A stretch of 64,000 nucleotides of DNA, taken from positions 62,001 to 126,000 of the forward strand of contig JAWKHJ010000011.1 in assembly GCA_041394905.1 (NCBI GenBank). The letters run 5' to 3'. The stretch's first letter is position 1, and every line of letters starts with the position of its first letter. Source of the DNA: RI-231 sp041394905. Its GTDB lineage: Bacteria > Acidobacteriota > Terriglobia > Bryobacterales > UBA6623. Shown piece by piece: positions 36,277-44,585 of the stretch. The notes beneath the pieces were generated by a model that saw only the letters and a program-made list of their open reading frames with translations, did no database searches and was not told the origin of the DNA. A program made the position numbers and the translations under genes.

Positions 36277-37728
36277 ATGAACAGCCGTCAACTGAATAGC
36301 CGCCACCTGAATCCGCCCGTCCGCTCCCGCCGCGAGTTTTTGCGGCGCACCTCTGCCGGCTTCGGCTCTCTAGCGCTCGCCTCCATGCTGGGCGCGGACG
36401 TACAGGCGCCGCATCCGTTGGCGCCGAAGCAGCCGCACTTCCCGGCGCGGGCCAAGCGCGTGATCTTTATGTTCATGCACGGCGGCCCTTCGCACATCGA
36501 TACGTTCGACCCGAAACCCGCGCTTGACAAGGCGCACGGCCAGCCGCTGCCATTCGACCGCCCGCTGACGTTCGCCGAGGGCTCGACCGGCGCGCTGATG
36601 CGGTCGCCGTGGAAGTTCAAGCAATACGGCCAGAGCGGCCTGCCGGTGAGCGAGCTGTTCCCGCACGTGGCGCAGCACGTGGATGACTTGTGCATCGTGC
36701 GCTCGATGGTGGGCGACAGTGTGGCGCACGGCGGCGCGGTTTTGCAGCTCAACACGGGCTCGAATACATTCACGCGGCCGAGCGCGGGCTCGTGGGTGAT
36801 TTACGGGTTGGGCACGGAGAACCAGAACCTGCCGGCCTTCATCACGCTCAAGCCGGGTCTCTCGCACGGCGGCGCGAAGAACTGGAGCTCGGCCTTTTTG
36901 CCTGGGATTTATCAGGGCACGCCCGTCGGCCACGGCGGCGTCAGCGTGGACGAGCTGATGAAGGAGCCCATCGAGCACCTGCATAACAGCCGGTTGAGCA
37001 TGTCGCAGCAGCGCTACGAGCTCGACATGATCCAGAAGATGAACCGTGCGACGTTGCGCGGCCAAGACGACGACCCCGATCTGGAAGCTCGCATCGAAGC
37101 GCTCGAGCTTGCCTTCCGCATGCAAACCGAGGCGCCGGAAGCGTTCGATATTTCCAAGGAAACTGAGGCGACGAAGAAGCTCTACGGTCTGGACGACGAC
37201 TACACGCGCGACTTCGGATGGCAATGTCTGATGGCGCGCCGGCTGGCCGAGCGCAACGTGCGCTTTATCCAGATCTCGCACGAGTATGGCCCGGGCAACG
37301 AGGTGGGCTGGGACGCGCACTCGGAGCTGATTCGCTTGCACACACGCACGGCGCTGATGGTCGACAAGCCGATCGCCGGCCTGCTGACGGACCTGAAGGC
37401 GCACGGCCTGCTCGAGGACACGCTGGTCGTTTGGGGCGGGGAGTTCGGCCGCACTCCGATCTCGCAGGCCGGCGACGGCCGCGATCACAACCCCTACGGC
37501 TACACGATGTGGATGGCCGGCGCGGGCGTGAAGGGCGGCTACGCCTACGGGGCGACCGACGAGTTCGGCTACTACGCCGTCGAAGACCGCATGCACATCC
37601 ACGACCTGCACGCGACCATGCTGCACGCTCTCGGCATGCACCACGACAAGCTGACGTACTTCTACAGCGGCCGGAACTTCCGCCTGACGGACGTCGAGGG
37701 CGTGGTGGCGGAGAAGGTCTTTGCCTAG
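36277..37728 (+). CDS. DUF1501 family Tat-exported protein
   Basis: A 483-residue protein with a twin-arginine signal ('SRREFLRRTSAGFGSLALAS') followed by 'VIFMFMHGGPSHIDTFDPKP', a sulfatase/alkaline-phosphatase-like N-terminal strand with conserved H-G-G-P-S-H. Further family motifs are 'WGGEFGRTP' and 'DGRDHNP'. DUF1501 genes nearly always follow PSCyt1/DUF1549 genes in Planctomycetes and Solibacter-type Acidobacteria, as here. The biochemical role is not established, although the fold suggests a hydrolase. ATG 36277 chosen so that the Tat motif is N-terminal. Its TAG stop overlaps the stop of the convergent GntR gene in a shared CTAG. Confidence 0.9.
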   Translation: MNSRQLNSRHLNPPVRSRREFLRRTSAGFGSLALASMLGADVQAPHPLAPKQPHFPARAKRVIFMFMHGGPSHIDTFDPKPALDKAHGQPLPFDRPLTFAEGSTGALMRSPWKFKQYGQSGLPVSELFPHVAQHVDDLCIVRSMVGDSVAHGGAVLQLNTGSNTFTRPSAGSWVIYGLGTENQNLPAFITLKPGLSHGGAKNWSSAFLPGIYQGTPVGHGGVSVDELMKEPIEHLHNSRLSMSQQRYELDMIQKMNRATLRGQDDDPDLEARIEALELAFRMQTEAPEAFDISKETEATKKLYGLDDDYTRDFGWQCLMARRLAERNVRFIQISHEYGPGNEVGWDAHSELIRLHTRTALMVDKPIAGLLTDLKAHGLLEDTLVVWGGEFGRTPISQAGDGRDHNPYGYTMWMAGAGVKGGYAYGATDEFGYYAVEDRMHIHDLHATMLHALGMHHDKLTYFYSGRNFRLTDVEGVVAEKVFA

Positions 37729-38366
37729 CTCCCGAACAGCTTGAGCATGCGGTCGCGCGCGACGTCGACGTGGGCGGCCATAGCGGCGCGCGCTTCATCG
37801 GGCTTACGGTCGCGCAGGGCGCGGATGATCTCTCCGTGCGGCACCAGCTGGCGGTCGCGCAGAGTCGAGAGCACGTCCAGGCGGTGGACGTATTCGAGCA
37901 CGAGCTGCAACTGATCGAGCACACGTTGGTTGCGCGCCAGCCGCGCAAGCTCGAGGTGGAAGATGTCGTTGGCTTCGAGAAATTGTTGTGGATCGGGGTT
38001 CGGATCCATCTCGACGGCGACGATCGACGCCAGCTTTTCAATCTCTTCCGGCGAGGCGCTGTGTGCGGTCTTTTCGGCGGTGAAGCCTTCTAACAGCTTG
38101 CGGTACTCGTAGGTCTCGACGATCTCACGAATCGAGATGGCCGGTACGAGGTAGCCGCGATGGCGGATCCGTTGGATCCATTTCTCCTGCGAGAGCAGGT
38201 TGAAGGCCTCGCGAACCGGTGTACGTGAAGTCTCGCACTGGCGGGCCATCTCGACTTCCGAGACGAATTCGCCCGGCTTGAGGCGGGCTTCAAGAATCCA
38301 GGACTTGAGCAGGCGGTAAACGCGGTCGACTTCGCCTGCTTTCTCAGTGTGGCCGGTCGGAGACAT
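37725..38366 (-). CDS. GntR family regulator with FCD ligand-binding domain
   Basis: A 213-residue regulator: N-terminal winged helix-turn-helix (residues about 12-80, with 'SRTPVREAFNLL') and an all-helical FCD domain ('FLEANDIFHLELARLARNQ', metal/ligand histidines of the D-x-x-F-H type). FCD regulators usually sense small organic acids or amino acids and repress adjacent catabolic and transport genes. Last gene of the minus-strand operon MFS, M20 remnant, aminotransferase, GntR. The operon promoter carries a near-perfect dyad (site C), so autoregulation is likely, and sites A and B suggest it also controls the TonB receptor and PSCyt1 genes. Confidence 0.9.
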   Translation of the reverse strand: MSPTGHTEKAGEVDRVYRLLKSWILEARLKPGEFVSEVEMARQCETSRTPVREAFNLLSQEKWIQRIRHRGYLVPAISIREIVETYEYRKLLEGFTAEKTAHSASPEEIEKLASIVAVEMDPNPDPQQFLEANDIFHLELARLARNQRVLDQLQLVLEYVHRLDVLSTLRDRQLVPHGEIIRALRDRKPDEARAAMAAHVDVARDRMLKLFGS

Positions 38367-38380
38367 GGAGCGGAGTGCGA

Positions 38381-39574
38381 TCAGGTGGGAACTAGGCCGT
38401 CGGTCGAGGCCGACACGGATGCGGGTGAGTGAGCGAGGGTCGGCGCCGATACTGAGATCTGGTCGAGAGTGTCGAGGTAGCCCTCTATGTCGTTCGCATC
38501 ATTATACAAGTGTACGGAGGAGCGCACGCGGCCGTCGCCGGCCCAAACGATGACGCCGCGCTTTGCAAGCTCCGCGCCGAGTTGCTCCGGCGCGGCATGT
38601 GCGAACGAAATGATGCCGGAACAGCAACCTTCGCCGCCAGGCGTGATCAGTTCAAAACCGCGCTCGGCAAGTCCGTCGCGGAGTCGAGCCACTAGGGGGC
38701 CCAAACCACGGTCGATCCGCTCGACGCCCACGGAGCGGATGTGGGTGAGCCCGGATTGCAGTGCGTAAATGCCGGGGAAGTTTGGCATACCCAGAACCAA
38801 GCTTGAAGCGCCCGCCTTCGGCGAAAAGGCCTCGAAGCGGTCTGGGCGAAAAACGTCGCTCACCGAGTACCAGCCAACTGCCCGAGGCGCGCAGCGTTCG
38901 AGCAACCCAGGCGCCGCATAGACGATGCCGACACCGTGGCAGCCGAGCGTCCACTTGTAGCTGCTGGCGACCAGGAAATCCGCCTGCCCTGCGGAGACGG
39001 GTACGCGACCCAGCGCCTGCGTCGCGTCGACGGCGAGCAACGCTCCCACTCGGTGCGCTGCTTCTGCCAGCTCGTCGAGAAAAGGAATCTGAAAGCCGTT
39101 TTTGTAGCTGACCTGGCTGACGGTGACGAGCTTGGTTCGTTCGTTGATGACGGCTTCAAAATCCCCTATAGAGAAAGCTCCGCTCTTGGAACGGACCAAC
39201 CGCACGTGAATGCCTTCTTCACGCAGGCGGAGCCACGGCAGGACGTTTGAAGGAAACTCGAGGTCCATCAGGACAATCTCGTCGCCGGCCGCCCAATCGA
39301 GTGAGCCCGCGAGCAAGTTCAACGCGTCGGAGGCGTTGCCCACAAGCGCAACGTTCTCAGCCGAGGCGCCGATGAGCGAGGCCGCGAGCGCGGTTGTTTC
39401 ACGTTCGACTTCGTAGAACTGCGTACGCCCTGGCGAGCCTGACGATTTTGCGGCGAAGTAGCGCTCGAGCGCCGCGGCCGTGGAGCTTGGCGGCAGGCCT
39501 TCGGCGGCGGTATCGAGGTAGATGACCTCACGCGCCTGCGGGAACAGCTCCTTGTTTCCGAGATCACTCGTCAT
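38381..39574 (-). CDS. Class V aminotransferase (PLP-dependent)
   Basis: A 397-residue fold-type I PLP enzyme. Asp183 in 'LLAVDATQALG' and Lys207 in 'LVASSYKWTLG' are the expected pyridine-nitrogen aspartate and Schiff-base lysine, and 'NASDALNLLAGSL' binds the cofactor phosphate side. Cysteine desulfurase/kynureninase-like subgroup; no catalytic-loop cysteine typical of IscS/SufS can be seen, so a transaminase or lyase on an amino acid derivative is more likely. ATG 39574 is three bases from the M20 stop. With an M20 hydrolase and an MFS transporter this looks like uptake and use of an acylated amino compound. Confidence 0.88.
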   Translation of the reverse strand: MTSDLGNKELFPQAREVIYLDTAAEGLPPSSTAAALERYFAAKSSGSPGRTQFYEVERETTALAASLIGASAENVALVGNASDALNLLAGSLDWAAGDEIVLMDLEFPSNVLPWLRLREEGIHVRLVRSKSGAFSIGDFEAVINERTKLVTVSQVSYKNGFQIPFLDELAEAAHRVGALLAVDATQALGRVPVSAGQADFLVASSYKWTLGCHGVGIVYAAPGLLERCAPRAVGWYSVSDVFRPDRFEAFSPKAGASSLVLGMPNFPGIYALQSGLTHIRSVGVERIDRGLGPLVARLRDGLAERGFELITPGGEGCCSGIISFAHAAPEQLGAELAKRGVIVWAGDGRVRSSVHLYNDANDIEGYLDTLDQISVSAPTLAHSPASVSASTDGLVPT

Positions 39575-39577
39575 GGC

Positions 39578-40451
39578 TTACTGAAAGACCTCCATGATTC
39601 CCCTGTAGATTTCACGAGCCTTCTCGACTTGGTCGCAGGCCACGAACTCGACGGCGGCGTGGGCCTGATCGATGCTTCCCGGGCCGAGGACGATGCTTGG
39701 AATGCCGATGCGCGCGAGCTTGCTGGCGTCGCTGCCATAGGGGACGCCGATGGGCTCTGCGTCGACTCCGCGCTGCTCGAGTGTGCGGCGAGTCGCTTCG
39801 ACGATACCTGCATCTGCGCTGGTTTCTAGGGGATAGTCTTCGAGCAGGGTGTCGCCCATTTCTGCGTGGAAGCTGGGAAGCGTTGGGCGAGCTGGTCGAG
39901 GCCGCTGGTAACCGGCGAGAACGTCAGAATGCTCTCGCCGGGGATAAGCCGGCGGTCGATCTGAATCGTACATTCGTCGGGGACGAAGTTGACCTGCCTG
40001 CCGCCTTGGATCAGGCCGATGTTGGTGTCGCCGGCCCGAGCAACGGATGCGGGTTTGCGGCTAACCGTTCGTTCTCGTCTTCGAGATCGAGCACGAGTCG
40101 CGCCATCTCGCTGATGGCGTTGAGACCCAAATGTGGTTTGGCGCTGTGGGCGGCGCGGCCAAGGACGCGGATTGGCCAACGTAGCACGCCCTTGGTCGCG
40201 ACGACCGCTCGCAGGCCGGTCGGCTCAGCCACGACCGCGCCGTCCGCGCGAAAGTCTTCGCAGAGCTTGGCGACGCCCCGGAACGCGTGCTCTTCATCGA
40301 TCGTTGCGGCGAGCCAGATCTCGCGCTGGGCGCAAAAGGCGCGCAGGTACTCGACCACCGCGGCTTCGCCCACGCCGTCGGGGTAGGCGGAGTTGACGCT
40401 GGGGATGCTCACCAAGTCCGCAAGTGTTTGTAGAACGACAGGTTCAGCCAT
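39578..40451 (-). pseudogene. M20 family metallopeptidase, internally deleted and frameshifted
   Basis: Reads as an ArgE/DapE-like M20 deacylase at its N-terminus ('LQTLADLVSIPSVNSAYPDG', 'AAVVEYLRAFCAQR'), then jumps straight to 'EIWLAATIDEEHAFRG'. About 100 residues are missing between these, including the metal-binding H-x-D and G-R-G-x-x-D segments; only the Asp-Glu-Glu catalytic motif survives. Two frame changes follow (near 40035 and near 39880), with the dimerisation domain ('TNIGLIQGGRQVNFVPDECT') and C-terminal domain ('YGSDASKLARIGIPSIVLGPG') in different frames. A peptidase without its metal ligands cannot work, so this is a true pseudogene or an assembly collapse. Confidence 0.75.
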
Positions 40452-40463
40452 GACTTGCGATTC

Positions 40464-41720
40464 TCAGGCCTCTCCGGCGGCGTTCGGGCGCCAGGCACTC
40501 GTCGCGACGGAGCCGACGAGGGTGACGTAGGAGAGAGCGCCGACTGCCGCCACCGCCGCCGCGCACGCGAATGCGAGGGCAAACGAGCCGCGCTCGGCGA
40601 CGATGAAGCCGGTGACGGCGGGCGAGAGCACGCCGCCTAGGTTGCCGAGCGCGTTCTGTACGCCGGTCCATTTGCCGGCGGCTGTCGGCCCAGCCAGTGT
40701 TTGGGTGATCGCCCAGACGTTCGACGTGTAGAAGCCGAGCGCAAAGCAGGCGGCGGTGACGAGCGCAATGGCCGCGCCCGCCGTGGAGACCGCGGCGACG
40801 GGGCCGATGGTCACGGCGCAGGCCGCCAAGCCCGCGATCACGAAGGTCTTCCGCACGAGCGTCGGAGAGCCGCCGCGCGCAATCCAGAAGTCCGCTAGCC
40901 AGCCGCCGCACAGCGAGCCGACCGCCATCACCCAGAATGGCAGCGAGCCCAGTACCGCCATGCGCTCCATCGAAAAGCCGCGCTCTTCGATCAGGTAGGT
41001 CGGCAGCCATGAGAGCAGGAAATACCAGACGTACCCGAGAGAGAACAGGCCGAGGGAAGTGCCCCACAGCTCGGCGCGGCGCAGCAGGTCGGCGATCGAA
41101 GGCTGCGGATGCTGAGGGGACCCCGCAGTCTTGTCGGGCGCGGATTCATCGAGCTTCGCGGGCGCGAGACGCAGCCAGGGTAAGAGCCAAAGCAAGCTTG
41201 CCAAGCCAACCGCGAGGAACAGCGAGCGCCACCCAAAATGGGCCAGCAGCAGCCCGCCGCTCAACATGCTCAGCCCTGGACCGATTTTGGCGGCCACGTC
41301 GATGACGGCATTCGCCACGCCGCGGCGATCTTCCTCAAAGGCGCCGACAATGACTTTCGAGCAGGCGGGGTAGGACACGCTCTCGCCCAGGCCGAGCGCC
41401 AAACGCGCGCCCAGAAGCGAGCCGAAGCGATTGACCAACCCGGTTGCAGCCGTGGCGAGTGACCATAGCAGGTAGCCGCCCGCGTAGACCCACTTGACCT
41501 CCCAGCGGTCGACCAGCCAGCCGGCGATCACCTGGAAGCCCGCATAGCTCCAAAAGAAGGCGGAGAACAGCAAGCCCATCTCCGCCGGAGTCAGGCCAAG
41601 ATCCTTGACGATCAGTGGTGCAGAGACCGAGAGCAGGCCTCGATCGATGTAATTGACGCCGACGGAGACGCTCAGAAGAGCCAAGATTGCCCATCGGGTC
41701 GACCGCGGTCGTGCGGTCAC
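40464..41720 (-). CDS. MFS transporter (anion:cation symporter-like)
   Basis: A 418-residue 12-helix transporter. 'NYIDRGLLSVSAPLIVKDLGL' after the first helix, 'GWLVDRWEVKWVYAGGYLLWS' as the loop 2-3 motif, and 'RLALGLGESVSYPACSKVI' in helix 4 are typical of the ACS family (hexuronate, galactonate and other sugar-acid or organic-acid importers). First gene of the operon with the M20 remnant, aminotransferase and GntR. Its promoter region contains operator C, 67 bases upstream of the start. Confidence 0.9.
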   Translation of the reverse strand: MTARPRSTRWAILALLSVSVGVNYIDRGLLSVSAPLIVKDLGLTPAEMGLLFSAFFWSYAGFQVIAGWLVDRWEVKWVYAGGYLLWSLATAATGLVNRFGSLLGARLALGLGESVSYPACSKVIVGAFEEDRRGVANAVIDVAAKIGPGLSMLSGGLLLAHFGWRSLFLAVGLASLLWLLPWLRLAPAKLDESAPDKTAGSPQHPQPSIADLLRRAELWGTSLGLFSLGYVWYFLLSWLPTYLIEERGFSMERMAVLGSLPFWVMAVGSLCGGWLADFWIARGGSPTLVRKTFVIAGLAACAVTIGPVAAVSTAGAAIALVTAACFALGFYTSNVWAITQTLAGPTAAGKWTGVQNALGNLGGVLSPAVTGFIVAERGSFALAFACAAAVAAVGALSYVTLVGSVATSAWRPNAAGEA

Positions 41721-41786
41721 CGGCGCACGCCTCGGAGATTGCCATTGCTACGCGACTGCAAACGATCAAGCCCCCGCATCATGATT

Positions 41787-41803
41787 GCATACTGACAGTA
41801 TAC
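41787..41803. promoter_or_regulatory. Candidate operator C: GCATAC-N5-GTATAC dyad
   Basis: The 19-bp segment TGCATACTGACAGTATACA (41786-41804) is palindromic apart from one pair. It lies 67 bases upstream of the MFS start. On the minus strand it contains TATACT (41802-41797), a good -10, so a bound regulator would block transcription of the MFS to GntR operon. Same 6-5-6 geometry as sites A and B. Confidence 0.6.
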
Positions 41804-41855
41804 ACTTGCCGGGATTGCAGGAAGCCCTGTCTGCGGTCTGAGCTCTTGCGAAAGG

Positions 41856-43238
41856 CTAGAAACCCGCGACGGCGGCGCGGTAGGAGGCGACGGCCTTGTG
41901 GCAATCGGCCAGCGAGCTGACAACCTTCAGCCGCGCTCCGGCGGTCGAGATTTCGCGCAGGTTGACGACGAACAACGTGGAGTCGCCCAAGTCGAAGCGC
42001 TCTCGCTCGGCGTCGGCCAACTGTTGGGCGACCTCGAGCTCAGCGCGGGCAAGCTCGAGCCGTTGCAACGCCGCGTCCAGGGCCGACGCGGCGTCCCGAA
42101 CCTCGACTTCGATGCGATTCTGCGCAAACCGCAACTTTTGCCCGAGCTGCGCGAGCTTGGCTTCCGCGAGGGCGATCTGGCCCTTGGACTTACGGCGCTG
42201 GAACGGCGTTGACACCTTGATGCCCGCGATCAGCTCTGGGCCGCGCTTGGTGATCGAGCCGACGCCGGAATCTTGTCCGTACTTCGCCTCAAAGTCCACT
42301 GCGGGTAGAAGCTGGTTCTGCGCCAGCCGGAGCGCCGCGGAGCCTTGGTCGACCTCGACAAGCGTCGCGACGATCTCGGGTCGGCGCTCGATCGCTTGCA
42401 TCAAATCGCTCGAAAGCGTTTCTTGGGGGATCATCCGGGGTTCGGGGAAGTCCGGCGCCTGTTCGCGGTGAGCCATCTGCGGCTCGCCCGCCGGATTGCG
42501 GTAGAACATCGACAGCTCGAGCGTGGCATTCTGCAGCTCGCGGGTAGCGGAGACGACCGCCGCGCGGCGCTCGAGCACGGCGCGCTGGTTGTCCGCGATC
42601 TCGATGGCAGCAATCGAGCCGAGTTCGACTTGCTCTTCGATCTGCCGAACGCGAGCCTCGGCGAGCTCAAGAAGCGACTCAGCGACGTGGAGCTTGCGGG
42701 TGGCCGAAACCCAGTCCCAATAGACTTTCGACGCGGTCTCGAGCATCTTGAGGCGCTGCTTCTCTACCGAGGCGCCGGCGAGGTCGATGCCGAGCCTTGC
42801 AGTGAGCAGATCGGTACGCCGGACGTCGGTCTCCCGGTCGCGGAACAGCGGCAGCCTGATTCCTCCGCTGAGCTCGCCGCGCGAAGGGTCCAGACGTCCT
42901 GCTCCCAGGGACCGTAATTGCCTTGGCCGCGCTTATAACCGCCGAAGAGCTCTCCCGCCCCAGTCGGCGAGCGGTTGCTCGATCTGAGCGCCGGCCATTC
43001 GGTTCTTGTAGTAGCCAAGCTGATTTGTGCCGGTCTTGGCGGAGAGCGTGGTATCGAACGCACCTTCGGCGCTCAGCGCCTTCCCTTCGGCCATCGCGCG
43101 CTCCTGGATGGCGGCCAGCAAAGCGGGATAGGAGGCCTCGGTCGCGCTCAGCACATCCTCGAGCATCAGCGGAACGCGCGGCGTTTGCGCGAATGAAGCG
43201 GCAGCCGTCGCCGCCAGAAGGATTAACCGGGCGATCAC
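41856..43238 (-). CDS. TolC-family outer membrane protein of a type I secretion-like set, two compensating frameshifts
   Basis: Minus-strand TolC homologue of 460 codons. GTG start at 43238 gives a signal peptide ('LILLAATAAASFAQTP') and 'LMLEDVLSATEASYPALLAA'. Between about 42957 and 42893 the reading shifts into another frame ('GELFGGYKRGQGNYGPWEQ') and back ('RGELSGGIRLPLFRDRETD'), so start and end are in the same frame. The C-terminal half contains helical repeats and ends at 41856. The gene overlaps the HlyD stop if one A is restored there (GTGA). Third component of the ABC/HlyD/TolC trio: outer membrane channel. Confidence 0.82.
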
Positions 43239-44559
43239 CCTTTTTCTCCTTCCCGCCGCCAGTCTGGGTTTCCAGGTGCGGAGCCGTCGTGGCCGGCGGG
43301 AACCCGTTGAACTGTCGCCAAAGCTCAAATCCGAGCGATACCCGATCGAGCAGAATCCAGCCGTTGGTCCGCACGCCCTGGCGCAGGTAGCGTTGCTCGG
43401 GCCACTCGGCGTCCTCTGGGTCGGGCCGCACCAAGGCGCGGAATCGGCCGGCTCCGTCGTCGGACGCATCGACGAGCATCACTTCGCCACCGAACGTGCC
43501 GACGGCGATCGACGGCCAGCCGGAGAACTGCAGCGCAGGCCAGCCTTCGAACTGCAAGCGGACTTTGCGTCCGGGCGAGACGAGCGGCGCATCGTTGCCG
43601 TCCACCCAAAGCTCGACGACGTTGAGTGTGGATTGCGGGACGAGCTCCATGAGCGCGTCGCCGGCTTTGACCATCTCGCCGCCCTGGCGCGCGGTAACGC
43701 GCAGCACAACACCGTTGCTGGGCGCCCGCACGACCTGTGTCGATTGGCGCGCCAGACGAACATCGACCTTGGTCAAATCGGCCGTAGCCTTCTCCACGCT
43801 CGAGAGCGCCGATTCGAGCGAAGCTCGCGCATCCTCGACCTTGGACTGGCTGTCGGCGTCGATCTTTTCTCGCTCCGCCAGCAGCGCCAATCGGTTGTTG
43901 CGCTCAGCGGCGAGATCGGCCCGAGCTTTGTTCGCCGAGGCGACGGCTTGGTTGTAGGTCAACTCGGCGAGCTCGTAATTTCGTCTAGAAGAGAGGCCCT
44001 TCTCGTGCAGGCGAAGCTGGCGATCGATGTTGAGCTTCGCCGTCATTTCGGCCGCTTCGGCCGCCTCTACGGCGCGCTCGGCCGCCTTGATCTTGTCGTC
44101 GGCCACGTCGATCTTGGACTGGGCTGCTTCAATGGCGCGATCGCGGGTAAGCTCGAGCCGCTGCATCTTCTCGCGGTAGGAGCCAGCCTTGCGCAACTCG
44201 GCGCTGCGAACGCCATCGGTTGCCGAACGCTCGGTCTGCATCCGCTCGACCAGCGAGGGGTCATTGTCGGAAATCTCGAGCAAAACGTCGCCACGCGCCA
44301 CCGAGGCGCCCTCCACGACGTTCCAGCGCACGACTCTTCCGTCGATGGGCGCTTCGATGAACTGGCGCCGTTCGACCGGGTTATAGGCCACGACTTGCCC
44401 TGTAGCGAGGACGTTCTGCTGCCAGGGCGTCACGGTCAGGCCCAATATCACCGTGGCGAGCATCAGCGCCAGCAGCCACGCCAACACGCGCGAGCTTCGC
44501 GTGGAGCCGACCTGTTCGAGCGCTTCAAACTTTCCCGTAAATTGCTGCTGCTTTTGCAT
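43235..44559 (-). CDS. HlyD-family secretion adaptor, last codons frameshifted
   Basis: Membrane fusion protein of about 441 residues: one transmembrane helix (residues about 28-48), barrel-sandwich half ('EAPIDGRVVRWNVVEGASVA'), a very long coiled-coil (about 95-270, with 'SKIDVADDKIKAAERAVEAAE'), second half ('VVRAPSNGVVLRVTARQGGE') and beta-barrel domain. The reading runs past the TolC start because an A-run near 43243 has five rather than six A; with six, it ends E-K-K-G-stop in a GTGA overlap. Joins the ABC exporter to the TolC channel in type I secretion. Follows the ABC gene by 26 bases. Confidence 0.85.
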
Positions 44560-44585
44560 TCTTTGTGCACTTCCTAGGCGAAGGT

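Noticed and set aside
38503..38515. TATACAAGTGTAC as a fifth operator site near the GntR gene
   Set aside because: It lies inside the aminotransferase coding sequence, well away from a promoter, and lacks the GTATAC-N5-GTATAC spacing of sites A to C.
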